From Sinorhizobium sp. RAC02 (GTDB lineage: Bacteria > Pseudomonadota > Alphaproteobacteria > Rhizobiales > Rhizobiaceae), in NCBI RefSeq assembly GCF_001713395.1, contig NZ_CP016450.1, positions 2,738,001-2,802,000 on the forward strand: DNA of 64,000 bases, in the 5' to 3' direction. Of this stretch, positions 8,573-16,983 are shown one piece after another. The notes under the pieces were generated by a model, which had not been told where the DNA came from, did no database searches, and saw nothing but the letters and a program-made list of their open reading frames with translations. Positions within the stretch are counted from its first letter, which is position 1; the number at the start of each line of letters is the position of its first letter. Both the position numbers and the translations under genes were made by a program.

Positions 8573-9610
8573 ATGAACCCGCCAGGAATACCCCGTGAAG
8601 GCGGTAAACCCTGTTGGCGACTTCACCTGAGCCTTTGCAAACCGTGTTTTATTTGTCATGGATGCGGCACTGTCTGCCGCCCAACCGCGCGCGCGGTGAT
8701 CGAAAGCAAGTCGGATACAGGGTTGGCCAACCGGTACACGTTTCCAGGACCCGTCTACCAACGGCTGCCGCCCGACATGCGGCCGCCAGCGCCGTCGCTT
8801 GCCCGGCGTTTTCTCGACTGGATCCCGGTGCATGATTTTCTGGCGGCGAAGTTCGGTTTTACCAGCCGCTTCAATCGAACCGTCGCGCACCTTGCCACGG
8901 AGGGCGGATCGGGGCTTTCCACCACGCAGAGCCACTTCCATTTCGGCGATGCCCTGTTCCTGACGATCAATCCGAAAATCGTGCGCACGCGGCTGCGCGA
9001 CAACTTTCTGGACGGCAATCGTCCACGGTGGATCGGTCGACATTTTCTCGATGGCGGCGACTGGAGACCGATCCTGCAGCCGATCGACAGATCCTTCTCC
9101 CACGGCGAGATCGTGGAAATCTGCCAGCTGCGGCGGCGTTTTCGCGAAGGTCGTCACTACCGTCACTACGCCAGCAGTATCAACAACGGCGTTGCGGTGC
9201 AGCGAAATCGCGTGGCTATCGATACGATCGACAAGCTGGACAGCTACTTCGAGTACTATCTCGCCCTCATCGAGAACATCGAGGAGAACGGGATCGTGTC
9301 GCGTGGCGATCTTGGCCTGAAGGACCAGACCGGGCAATGGCACCGCTGGACACGTTCGCTGTGGCAGGATCTGGCCGAACGCGATATCGGCGTTGCGATC
9401 AATGCCAGCGGGCGTCTTGTGCGCCACACGAGCGGCAAGCACCGCATGGCGGCAGCACTTGCCCTAGGCATCGATAGTGTTCCCGTCGAAATCCGCCTCG
9501 TTCACGCCGGCTGGTTGCTGCGGCGGTCCGAGCGCCTGGGACTTTCTCCGGAAGAAGCCCTGCTTGCAACAATCGAACGCGCCCGCCTGAAGGGCTGGGC
9601 GATAAAATAA
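8573..9610 (+). CDS. hypothetical protein with a ParB-like C-terminal stretch
   Basis: I do not recognise this 345-residue frame as a named family. Its C-terminal half includes INASGRLVRHTSGKHRMAAA, followed by LGIDSVPVEIRLVH, which resembles the catalytic segment of ParB/Srx-fold proteins; the rest is basic and rich in aromatic residues. The first 40 or so residues are Cys-rich and look unlike protein, so the true start may be the in-frame GTG at 8696 or later. It has no signal peptide or membrane helix. It stands alone between the aru genes and mscL and ends at a bidirectional terminator. Similar proteins occur, as far as I recall, beside polysaccharide genes, but none are here. Confidence 0.6.
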   Translation: MNPPGIPREGGKPCWRLHLSLCKPCFICHGCGTVCRPTARAVIESKSDTGLANRYTFPGPVYQRLPPDMRPPAPSLARRFLDWIPVHDFLAAKFGFTSRFNRTVAHLATEGGSGLSTTQSHFHFGDALFLTINPKIVRTRLRDNFLDGNRPRWIGRHFLDGGDWRPILQPIDRSFSHGEIVEICQLRRRFREGRHYRHYASSINNGVAVQRNRVAIDTIDKLDSYFEYYLALIENIEENGIVSRGDLGLKDQTGQWHRWTRSLWQDLAERDIGVAINASGRLVRHTSGKHRMAAALALGIDSVPVEIRLVHAGWLLRRSERLGLSPEEALLATIERARLKGWAIK

Positions 9611-9633
9611 AAGGCCCGACGAGCCGGGCCTTT
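9610..9633. terminator. bidirectional intrinsic terminator
   Basis: AAAGGCCCG (9610-9618) pairs with CGGGCCTTT (9625-9633) around a six-base loop. The flanking A and T bases let it act for the plus-strand gene ending at 9610 and for the convergent mscL ending at 9659. Confidence 0.8.
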
Positions 9634-9658
9634 CGTTCGAAAACGGGAGAGCAGCGCC

Positions 9659-10099
9659 TCAGGCGGCCGGGCGGCTCTTCAGAAGATCGCGAATTTCGGT
9701 GAGAAGCAGCACATCTTCCGGCGGCGGTGCAGGTTCGGCGGCACCGGCAGCCTTTTCCTTCTCCAGCGACGCGCGCATACGGTTCACACCCTTGATCATC
9801 AGGAAGATGATCCAGGCGAGGATCAGAAAGTTGATCAGGACGGTGATGAAGCTGCCATAGGCAAAGACTGCACCCTGTTCGCGAGCCGCCGCAAGCGACG
9901 TCGCCGTCACATTGCCCGACAGCGCAATGAAGTAGTTGGAAAAGTCGAAACCGCCGCCCGTCAGAGCACCGACAATCGGCATAACGAGGTCGTTGACGAC
10001 CGATTCGACGATCTTGCTGAAAGCTGCACCAATGATGACACCCACGGCGAGGTCCATAACATTACCGCGGGCGATGAACGCCTTGAACTCATTGAGCAT
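9659..10099 (-). CDS. mscL: large-conductance mechanosensitive channel MscL
   Basis: The 146-residue protein begins [20 protein letters not shown], matching the MscL amphipathic N-terminus and first transmembrane helix (pore-lining [14 protein letters not shown]). The second helix lies near residues 82-105 ([20 protein letters not shown]) and the charged C-terminal bundle contains the [10 protein letters not shown] element. The homopentamer opens under membrane tension to release solutes during osmotic downshock. It is monocistronic, with a GGAG-type site before the ATG at 10099, and ends against a shared terminator. Length and motifs are typical. Confidence 0.97.
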   Translation of the reverse strand: MLNEFKAFIARGNVMDLAVGVIIGAAFSKIVESVVNDLVMPIVGALTGGGFDFSNYFIALSGNVTATSLAAAREQGAVFAYGSFITVLINFLILAWIIFLMIKGVNRMRASLEKEKAAGAAEPAPPPEDVLLLTEIRDLLKSRPAA

Positions 10100-10286
10100 A
10101 CGGGTCTCCTTTTGCTGCGACGCAGAAGCAACCTAGTTTAGTTTTTCGCGTTAGGAAACTGCGATCCATCAATATTTAGGGGTTTACACAGGGGGACTTT
10201 TCACCCCCGACCTTAGCTGCAATTTCCTTCCGCAACGCTTTGGCCTATTCTGCCGAAAGACGGCCGAAGGACTGCGGGGGGGAAGC

Positions 10287-13200
10287 ATGCCGGGCTCACT
10301 GATATTCGCCTTGGCACTCGCCTATCTGCTCCTGCTCTTCGCGGTAGCAAGTTACGGCGACCGGAAGGCCAAACGCGCCGGGCACACGTCGAAGGGCCGG
10401 CCGCTCGTCTATGCCTTGAGCCTGGCCATCTACTGCACCTCCTGGACCTATTTCGGCGGAGTCGGTCTCGCCACCACACATGGCCTTGAGTTTCTCGGCA
10501 TCTATATCGGCCCGATCGTGATGTTCACCCTCGGCATGCCGCTTCTCCGCCGCATCGTCACACTCGCCAAATCCGAACGCCTCACCTCGATTGCCGACTT
10601 CGTCGCCGCACGTTACGGCAAGAATCCTGGTGTCGCCGCTGTCGTCGCCCTCATTTCGCTGATCGGCTACATTCCCTATATCGCGCTGCAATTGAAGGCG
10701 GTCTCCAGCTCCGTCTCGGCCATGGTCGACACGACGGGCTTCGGCATCGCCGCCTCGGGCGGGCTCATCGATCTGCCACTCGTCGTGACGTTATTCCTTG
10801 CCTGCTTCGCCATCGTCTTCGGCACACGCCACACCGACGCGACCGAGCACCAGGACGGCCTCATCCTCGCCATCTCGATGGAATCGCTGGTCAAGCTCAT
10901 CGCCATCGCCTCGGTCGGCCTCTACGTCATCTATGTGATGTTCGACGGACCGGGCGACCTGTGGCAGCGCGCATCCGAAAACGAGCGTATGATGCAGGCG
11001 CTGTCCTATGAGACGCCGATCGCGCGGTGGATCCTGCTGATCACGCTCTCCGCTTTCGCTATCGTCATGCTGCCGCGCCAGTTTCACGTCACGGTGGTGG
11101 AAAACCGCACGGCCGGCGAATTGCGCACAGCCGGCATTCTCTTCCCGCTCTATCTGATCGCCATCAACCTCTTCGTGCTGCCCGTCGCCATCGGTGGCGT
11201 GCTGACCTTCAACGGCACGGGCGATCCCGACCTTTACGTGCTGACCCTGCCCTTCGCGCTCGACCAGCCGCTATTGACGCTCATCGCCTTCATCGGCGGC
11301 TTCTCCGCCGCCACCGCCATGGTCATCGTCGCATCGGTGGCGCTTTCCATCATGGTGTCGAACGACATCGTCATTCCGGTGGTGCTGCGCCGCAACCTCA
11401 TCGGCGGCGTCGAGCAGCAGGACGATCTTTCACGCATCCTGCTGCGCATCCGGCGCCTTGCCATCTTCTTCGTGCTGCTGCTCGGCTATGCCTATTATCG
11501 CGCGGCGACGGCGAATGCGGGGCTTGCCTCGATGGGCCTCCTGGCCTTTGCCGCCGTAGCGCAGGTGGCGCCTGCACTGCTCGGCGGCCTGTTCTGGCGC
11601 AATGCCAATGCGCGCGGCGCCATGGCCGGCATGATCTGCGGCCTCGTCATTTGGGCCTATCTGCTCTTTCTGCCGAGCATCGGCGTTGCGGACAATGCCT
11701 ATGTCGCCGAAACCGTGCTCGGCTTCCTGTTTCCCGGCTCCACCATCTTTACCGGTGAGGCAGCCGATCCGCTGGTCAACGCGACGCTGCTTTCCATGAT
11801 GGTCAATATCGGCGCCTATGTGATCGGCTCGCTGACGCGCAACCCGACCTCGCTGGAGCGCCTTCAGGCCGGCACCTTCATTCGCTCGAAACCACGCCTC
11901 GAACGCGCCTTTCGTGGTCGCCGCACGAAAGTGACCGTGCGCGACCTCAAGACCACCATTGCCAAGTATCTCGGGGAGGAGCGCATGCAGCGCTCCTTCC
12001 ACACCTATGAGCGACAGGTCGGCCGCTGGCTGGAGGACAATGCACCGGCGGATGCCGCCATCGTGCATTTTTCCGAACAGCTGCTCGGCAGCGCCATCGG
12101 CTCCTCTTCCGCCCGCCTCGTGCTCTCGCTCGTGCTGCAGCGCATCGACGACACGCCGACGGATACGGACTGGCTGCTCGACCAGGCCAGCGAAGCCCTG
12201 CAATACAATCAGGACATGCTGCAGACGGCACTTGGCCAGATGGACCAGGGCATCGCCGTCTTCGACAGCGCCGGTAACCTCACCGTCTGGAACCGCCGCT
12301 TTCGCCATCTGCTCGATTTGCCGGAATATGTCGGCCAGGTCGGCTTTCCGCTCTCCGATATCGTCGAAATCCTCGTCGAACGCGGCGATATCGCGGAGAC
12401 CGATCGCGAGGCGGCGATCACCCGCACCATGACGTTTGACGAGCCTTTCGCGCTGGTGCTGGGCGGCGGCGAGCGCATCGTCGAAATCCGCACCAACGCC
12501 ATGCCGGAAAAGGGTTTTGTTTCCACCTATACCGACATCACCGATCGGGTGGCCGCCGACCGGGCGCTGAAACAGGTCAACGAAACGCTGGAGCAGCGCG
12601 TCGCACAACGCACCGTCGAACTCACCCGCGTCAACACAGAGCTTGCCGAGGCCCGCGCGGCCGCCGAAGAGGCCAATATCGGCAAGACGCGCTTCTTCGC
12701 CGCTGCCGGCCACGACATTCTCCAGCCGCTCAATGCGGCGCGCCTCTACTCGTCCACCCTCGTGGAACGGCTCGGTGAGACGGAGAACCGCGAGATGATC
12801 CACAATATCGATTCCTCGCTCGAATCGGTGGAAGCCATCCTCGGCGCAGTGCTCGATATTTCCCGCCTCGACACGGGCGCGATGAAGCCGCGCGTGCAGA
12901 CGGTCCCGCTCAAGGATCTCCTGAAGCGCATCGAGACCGACTTCGCGCCGATGGCACGCGCAAAGAACCTCAAGTTCACCGTGCTGTCCTCGTCGCTTGC
13001 CATACGCACGGACCCGAACCTGCTGCGCCGTGTCGTGCAGAATCTGGTCTCCAACGCCATCAAATACACCAACTCCGGCAAAGTGCTGGTCGGTGTGCGG
13101 CGCAAGGGCGGCCATGCCATCATCCAGGTGCTTGATTCCGGCATCGGCATTCCCGCCTCGAAATTCCGCACCGTCTTCAAGGAGTTCGCCCGTCTCGACG

Positions 13201-13787
13201 AGGGCGCGCGCACCGCCCCCGGACTCGGGCTCGGCCTTTCGATCGTCGACCGCATCTCGCGCGTGCTCTCCCACCCGGTCGAACTGCAATCGACGCCCGG
13301 CCGCGGCACCAGTTTCAAGGTGCGCGCGCCGATCGACGCCGCCGCCAGCCGCCACGTGGCCGACAAACCCGCGGAGGTGCCGGCAAGCGACGAGCCGTTG
13401 AAGGGCCTGCGGGTGCTGTGCATCGACAACGAACCAAAAATCCTCGACGGCATGCGGTTGTTGCTCTCCGGCTGGGGCTGCACGGTCACGCTCGCCGAAT
13501 CAATGGCGGCGGTCGAGGCGATGGTTGCGGGTGGCGCACCCCCAGTCGATGCCGTCATTGCCGACTACCATCTCGGCGACGGCACGGGCATTGCGGCGAT
13601 CGGGAAATTGCGCGCGGCGCGCGGCCGCGAGGTGCCGGCCCTGCTCGTCACCGCCGACCGCACACCGGATGTGCGCGCCGAAGCCGAACGCGACAATATC
13701 ATCGTGCAGAACAAGCCCGTCCGCCCCGCCTCCATGCGGGCCTGGCTGACGCAGCTTTCAACGATACAGCGCGAGGCCGCGGAATAG
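10287..13787 (+). CDS. hybrid histidine kinase with N-terminal sodium:solute symporter domain
   Basis: This is a 1166-residue fusion. Residues about 1-500 form an SSF-type sodium/solute symporter with a dozen or more helices. A PAS domain lies at about 640-760, a coiled coil (EQRVAQRTVELTRVN) near 770-790, HisKA with the phospho-acceptor His809 in AAAGHDILQPLNAARL, a HATPase domain (about 910-1030, LGLGLSIVDRIS) and a receiver domain with Asp1093 in VIADYHLGDG. The plan matches the CbrA/NahK-like group in which a transporter module feeds a kinase. The ATG follows a GGGGGGAA site. A LuxR-type response regulator is encoded convergently just 5 bases beyond its end and is its probable partner. 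The transported or sensed solute is unknown. Confidence 0.93.
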   Translation: MPGSLIFALALAYLLLLFAVASYGDRKAKRAGHTSKGRPLVYALSLAIYCTSWTYFGGVGLATTHGLEFLGIYIGPIVMFTLGMPLLRRIVTLAKSERLTSIADFVAARYGKNPGVAAVVALISLIGYIPYIALQLKAVSSSVSAMVDTTGFGIAASGGLIDLPLVVTLFLACFAIVFGTRHTDATEHQDGLILAISMESLVKLIAIASVGLYVIYVMFDGPGDLWQRASENERMMQALSYETPIARWILLITLSAFAIVMLPRQFHVTVVENRTAGELRTAGILFPLYLIAINLFVLPVAIGGVLTFNGTGDPDLYVLTLPFALDQPLLTLIAFIGGFSAATAMVIVASVALSIMVSNDIVIPVVLRRNLIGGVEQQDDLSRILLRIRRLAIFFVLLLGYAYYRAATANAGLASMGLLAFAAVAQVAPALLGGLFWRNANARGAMAGMICGLVIWAYLLFLPSIGVADNAYVAETVLGFLFPGSTIFTGEAADPLVNATLLSMMVNIGAYVIGSLTRNPTSLERLQAGTFIRSKPRLERAFRGRRTKVTVRDLKTTIAKYLGEERMQRSFHTYERQVGRWLEDNAPADAAIVHFSEQLLGSAIGSSSARLVLSLVLQRIDDTPTDTDWLLDQASEALQYNQDMLQTALGQMDQGIAVFDSAGNLTVWNRRFRHLLDLPEYVGQVGFPLSDIVEILVERGDIAETDREAAITRTMTFDEPFALVLGGGERIVEIRTNAMPEKGFVSTYTDITDRVAADRALKQVNETLEQRVAQRTVELTRVNTELAEARAAAEEANIGKTRFFAAAGHDILQPLNAARLYSSTLVERLGETENREMIHNIDSSLESVEAILGAVLDISRLDTGAMKPRVQTVPLKDLLKRIETDFAPMARAKNLKFTVLSSSLAIRTDPNLLRRVVQNLVSNAIKYTNSGKVLVGVRRKGGHAIIQVLDSGIGIPASKFRTVFKEFARLDEGARTAPGLGLGLSIVDRISRVLSHPVELQSTPGRGTSFKVRAPIDAAASRHVADKPAEVPASDEPLKGLRVLCIDNEPKILDGMRLLLSGWGCTVTLAESMAAVEAMVAGGAPPVDAVIADYHLGDGTGIAAIGKLRAARGREVPALLVTADRTPDVRAEAERDNIIVQNKPVRPASMRAWLTQLSTIQREAAE

Positions 13788-13792
13788 TAGGA

Positions 13793-14446
13793 TCAGGCCG
13801 CCGCCTGTGCGGCGCCGATCTTGCCGAGCTGGATAACCGCCTGGGTGCGGCTGTCGACATTGAGTTTCAGGAGAATTGCCGAGACATGCGCCTTGATGGT
13901 CGCCTCGGAGACGCTGAGTTCATAGGCGATCTGCTTGTTGAGCAGGCCCTCGGCGAGCATGGCAAGCACGCGGGACTGCTGCGGGGTCAGCGTGCGCAGC
14001 CGCGCGATGAGGTCTGCCACCTCGCTGTCCTGCTCCGGCCCGCGCACATAACCGCCAGGCGTATAGATATTGCCCTCCAGCACTAGGCTGATGCCCTCGC
14101 GGATGTCTTCGATGGAGGCCGACTTGGAGATGAAGCCGGAGGCACCGAGATCGAGCGCGCGGCGGATGGTGGCCGGGTCGTCGCTTGCCGAAACGATGAC
14201 GACCGGCAGGCTCTGGAATTCGGCCCTGAGCGAGATGAGGCCGGAAAGGCCACTGACGCCCGGCATAGCGAGGTCGAGCAGCAGCAGATCGGCATTGGGA
14301 TTGCTCTCGGCCGACTTGCGCGCCGCCTCGAAATCCCCCGCCTCGACGATATCGGGATTGCCGTCCATTCCGGTCAGCGCCTGTTTCAGCGCGCCGCGGA
14401 ACAGCGGATGGTCATCCGCGATGATGATCGTGAGTGCCGATGCCAT
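13793..14446 (-). CDS. NarL/LuxR-family response regulator
   Basis: This 217-residue regulator has a receiver domain with the acidic pair ADD at residues 10-12 and the phospho-acceptor Asp58 in LLLDLAMPG. A LuxR helix-turn-helix follows at about 150-205 (LTPQQSRVLAMLAEGLLNKQ, then VSEATIKAHVSAILLKL). The start at 14446 is chosen because GGGAGGGAG precedes it; the upstream GTG extension is unlikely. It is convergent with the symporter-kinase at 10287-13787, with a 5-base gap, and is the obvious candidate output partner. Related FixJ/ExaE/CbrB-like pairs control carbon or ethanol metabolism in other bacteria, but the regulon here cannot be read. Confidence 0.9.
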   Translation of the reverse strand: MASALTIIIADDHPLFRGALKQALTGMDGNPDIVEAGDFEAARKSAESNPNADLLLLDLAMPGVSGLSGLISLRAEFQSLPVVIVSASDDPATIRRALDLGASGFISKSASIEDIREGISLVLEGNIYTPGGYVRGPEQDSEVADLIARLRTLTPQQSRVLAMLAEGLLNKQIAYELSVSEATIKAHVSAILLKLNVDSRTQAVIQLGKIGAAQAAA

Positions 14447-14517
14447 GCGCTCCCTCCCAAGAGTATATGGACCTCGTGACGGAGGCGGCACGGTCTCAGC
14501 CGGCGCGGAATACTCCG

Positions 14518-14946
14518 TCAGGTCTTCTGCGGGATCGTGTCTTTCCCGGGGGCGGTTTCCTCCTCGCCGTCCTCCAGGTTTTTCACGATGCCCATGAACC
14601 TTTGCATCATCTTTTCCATGATGCTCATCGTCCGGTCAATCTCTTCATCCGTCGGTAGTGCGGGTTTTGCATCGCTCAGTGCGGTTGCACCCCCTTTTTC
14701 GAGGGCTTCGACGCGCTTGGTGAGCAGATCGAGTTCTTTTTCGAACGCCGCGCGCTCGTCGGCGGCCATGCGGCAGACGATCTGGCCATCCTGCTCGCGG
14801 CACAGCGAAACCTCGCCGGTCGTGGTGTCGAGGCGGACAAAACCGCCCTCGGTCTTCTCCATGCGATAACGCCCCTCGCCCTCGGCATGGGCGGACCCCG
14901 CCAGAAGGGTGGCGGCGACAATCACTGGCAGAGAGCAGATTCGCAT
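14518..14946 (-). CDS. secreted hypothetical protein with short coiled coil
   Basis: The 142-residue protein opens with a signal peptide (MRICSLPVIVAATLLAGSAH, cleavage after AHA) and ends in an acidic, Met- and Glu-rich tail. A central segment (AAFEKELDLLTKRVEALEKG) should form a coiled coil. Two cysteines in LCREQDGQIVC may form a disulfide in the periplasm. The start at 14946 is set by the GGAGG site directly upstream; the longer frame to 15012 overlaps the neighbour's 5' region. It precedes the response regulator on the same strand with a 71-base gap. I do not recognise a named family. Confidence 0.7.
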   Translation of the reverse strand: MRICSLPVIVAATLLAGSAHAEGEGRYRMEKTEGGFVRLDTTTGEVSLCREQDGQIVCRMAADERAAFEKELDLLTKRVEALEKGGATALSDAKPALPTDEEIDRTMSIMEKMMQRFMGIVKNLEDGEEETAPGKDTIPQKT

Positions 14947-15054
14947 GCAAAATCCTCCAAGAGCCGGTTTCCGGGCCTGTCGCCGGTGGACATTCGCCGT
15001 TCTTTGCGGCAAGCGCTACCGTTGAATGCGGTAGCCTTGGGAGAAACGGGCGAG

Positions 15055-15402
15055 ATGGCCAAAACAATCTACAAGATCGTTCCGGCAAGTCTGTGGCAAA
15101 AAACCAGGGAGACCGGGATTTTCGAGGGCGCCGCGATCGACCTCGCTGACGGCTTCATCCATTTCTCCACCGCGACCCAGGCGCGGGAGACAGCGGCCCG
15201 TCATTTCGCCGGGCAGAGCGATCTTCTCCTCATCGCCGTTGATGGCGGCTCCCTTGGCGAAAAACTCGTCTACGAGCCATCGCGTGGCGGCGATCTCTTC
15301 CCGCACCTTTATGCCACCCTGCCGCTGTTCGCCGTGCTCTGGGAAAAGCCCCTGCCGCTTGGCCCCGACGGCACCCACCAGTTTCCGGAGATGTCCCTCT
15401 GA
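15055..15402 (+). CDS. DUF952 family protein
   Basis: The 115-residue protein (MAKTIYKIVPASLWQKTRET) matches the small DUF952 family. Conserved marks are the GFIHFSTATQ segment near residues 36-45 and a C-terminal FPHLYATLP. The biochemical role is unknown to me; the fold is usually a stand-alone cytoplasmic domain of about this length. The start is set at 15055 behind GGGAGAAACGGGCGAG. Its TGA shares a base with the ATG of pyrD (TGATG), so the two are co-translated, an arrangement I recall from other rhizobia. Confidence 0.88.
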   Translation: MAKTIYKIVPASLWQKTRETGIFEGAAIDLADGFIHFSTATQARETAARHFAGQSDLLLIAVDGGSLGEKLVYEPSRGGDLFPHLYATLPLFAVLWEKPLPLGPDGTHQFPEMSL

Positions 15403-16487
15403 TGTCGCTGCTTTCGACCCTTGGCCGCAAGGGCCTCTTCCTGTTCGACCCGGAAACCGCGCACGGCATGTCGATCGCCGCGCTGAAGACCGGTATCGTG
15501 CCGGCCTGCCCGGCAAAGCCCGATCCGCGCCTTGCACAGACCATTGCCGGCCTCACCTTTCCCAACCCGCTCGGCCTGGCCGCGGGATACGACAAGAATG
15601 CCGAGGTGCCGGAAGCCCTGCTGCGTCTCGGCTTCGGCTTCACGGAAATCGGCACGGTGACGCCGCGCGCCCAGGAGGGCAATCCGAAGCCGCGCATCTT
15701 CCGCCTCGTGGAGGACGATGCCGTCATCAACCGCCTCGGCTTCAACAATGCCGGCCATGCAGCAGCACTCGAACGGCTGAAGGCCTGCCGACGCGATGCG
15801 CTGATCGGCGTCAATATCGGCGCCAACAAGGACAGCACCGATCGCGTCGCGGACTATGTTGCGGGCATCCACACCTTCTACGACGTCGCCCGCTATTTCA
15901 CCGCCAACATTTCCTCGCCCAACACACCGGGCCTGCGCGACCTTCAGGCAAAAGACAGTCTCCATGCGCTGTTGTCCGCCGTTCTGGCTGCCCGTGCGGA
16001 GGAGGCGGCCCGCAGTGGTCGCCATGTGCCGATCTTCCTGAAGATCGCACCGGACTTGACGGAAGAAGGCCTCGACGACATCGCGGAAGTGACGCTTGCC
16101 CATCCGCTGGACGGCCTCATCGTCTCCAACACGACGCTGTCGCGTGCCGGCCTTCGCAATACCAGCCAGGCCGGCGAGGCGGGCGGCCTTTCCGGCAAGC
16201 CGCTGTTCGAAAAATCGACGATCGTGCTTGCCAAGATGCGCAAGCGCGTCGGCGAAAGCCTGCCGATCATCGGCGTCGGCGGCGTTTCCTCGGCAGAGAC
16301 GGCGGCGGAAAAGATCCGCGCCGGTGCGAACCTCGTGCAGCTCTATTCCTGCATGGTCTATGCAGGTCCTACCTTGCCGGGCGAGATCGTGAGCGGCTTA
16401 TCGCGCCTTTGTGATCGCGAGCAGATCGCCTCGATTTCCGCGCTTCGCGGCACGCGCACCGCCCATTGGGCGGACCGTCCCCTCTGA
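15402..16487 (+). CDS. pyrD: dihydroorotate dehydrogenase (quinone), class 2
   Basis: This is the 361-residue membrane-associated class 2 enzyme of pyrimidine synthesis, which oxidises dihydroorotate to orotate with FMN and passes electrons to quinone. Visible marks are the N-terminal amphipathic extension, NPLGLAAGYDKNAEVP, the substrate loop NISSPNTPGLRDLQ and the FMN phosphate site IIGVGGVSSAETAAEKI. Its ATG overlaps the stop of the DUF952 gene. Length and motifs are normal. A candidate EcfG-like promoter for the following DUF2934 gene begins eight bases after the stop. Confidence 0.97.
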   Translation: MSLLSTLGRKGLFLFDPETAHGMSIAALKTGIVPACPAKPDPRLAQTIAGLTFPNPLGLAAGYDKNAEVPEALLRLGFGFTEIGTVTPRAQEGNPKPRIFRLVEDDAVINRLGFNNAGHAAALERLKACRRDALIGVNIGANKDSTDRVADYVAGIHTFYDVARYFTANISSPNTPGLRDLQAKDSLHALLSAVLAARAEEAARSGRHVPIFLKIAPDLTEEGLDDIAEVTLAHPLDGLIVSNTTLSRAGLRNTSQAGEAGGLSGKPLFEKSTIVLAKMRKRVGESLPIIGVGGVSSAETAAEKIRAGANLVQLYSCMVYAGPTLPGEIVSGLSRLCDREQIASISALRGTRTAHWADRPL

Positions 16488-16494
16488 TCCCACG

Positions 16495-16519
16495 GGAACC
16501 AAAGGCCTCCCTCCGGGTT
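16495..16519 (+). promoter_or_regulatory. candidate EcfG/RpoE2-type general stress promoter
   Basis: GGAAC at 16495-16499 and GGTT at 16516-16519 are separated by 16 bases. The alphaproteobacterial general-stress consensus is GGAAC-N16/17-CGTT, so this is one mismatch away in the -10 element. It lies about 100 bases upstream of the DUF2934 gene, which would then have a leader of about that length. Confidence 0.45.
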
Positions 16520-16621
16520 ACGTCCCTGCGGGTGGAGTGTCCGGCAAAAGCCGATTCGCATCGACGGTAGCCTGCACCGATCCCGCCGAAACGGCCAAAA
16601 AAGCCGGGAAGGGACGATACG

Positions 16622-16966
16622 ATGGATGATCACGACGAACGAATCCGCCAAAAAGCCCATGACATCTGGGAGGAAGAAGGCCGTCCGGAGGGCCGGGAAT
16701 ATTCGCACTGGCTGCGCGCCCGTGCGGAAATTCAAGAAGAAGACGGCAAGGTCAGCGGTCTTGTCCAGCGCCGGGACCAACCTTCGGGCGAGGCCATCGA
16801 GCGGACCAGCAAAGCCGATATCGCCCTCAATGCGCTTCCGCCAGGCACCGTGCCGGAAAATCCGACGGCGGAAAATCCCGACCGCATCGTCCGGCTGAAG
16901 CCGAAACAGGTGAAAAAGCCGCTGGATGCCCGGGACATCGACGCCCAGCTTGACGAGCCGTTCTGA
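16622..16966 (+). CDS. DUF2934 domain protein
   Basis: The 114-residue, strongly charged cytoplasmic protein starts MDDHDERIRQKAHDIWEEEG and continues GRPEGREYSHWLRARAEI, the short helix-turn-helix-like DUF2934 signature (I/W...G.P.G....HW..A). The remainder is Pro- and Lys-rich and probably disordered. The ATG at 16622 follows a GGGAAGGGACG site. Proteins with this domain are common in rhizobia and often lie near stress genes; no enzymatic role is known to me. An EcfG-like promoter upstream would fit general stress induction. It converges on the MATE gene, with a 17-base gap. Confidence 0.85.
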   Translation: MDDHDERIRQKAHDIWEEEGRPEGREYSHWLRARAEIQEEDGKVSGLVQRRDQPSGEAIERTSKADIALNALPPGTVPENPTAENPDRIVRLKPKQVKKPLDARDIDAQLDEPF

Positions 16967-16983
16967 ATGGCAGGGGTCGGAGC

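Noticed and set aside
11430..13355. A 641-residue minus-strand open frame
   Set aside because: It is antisense to the hybrid kinase, His/Arg/Gly-rich, and has no domain pattern; such shadows are common in GC-rich DNA.
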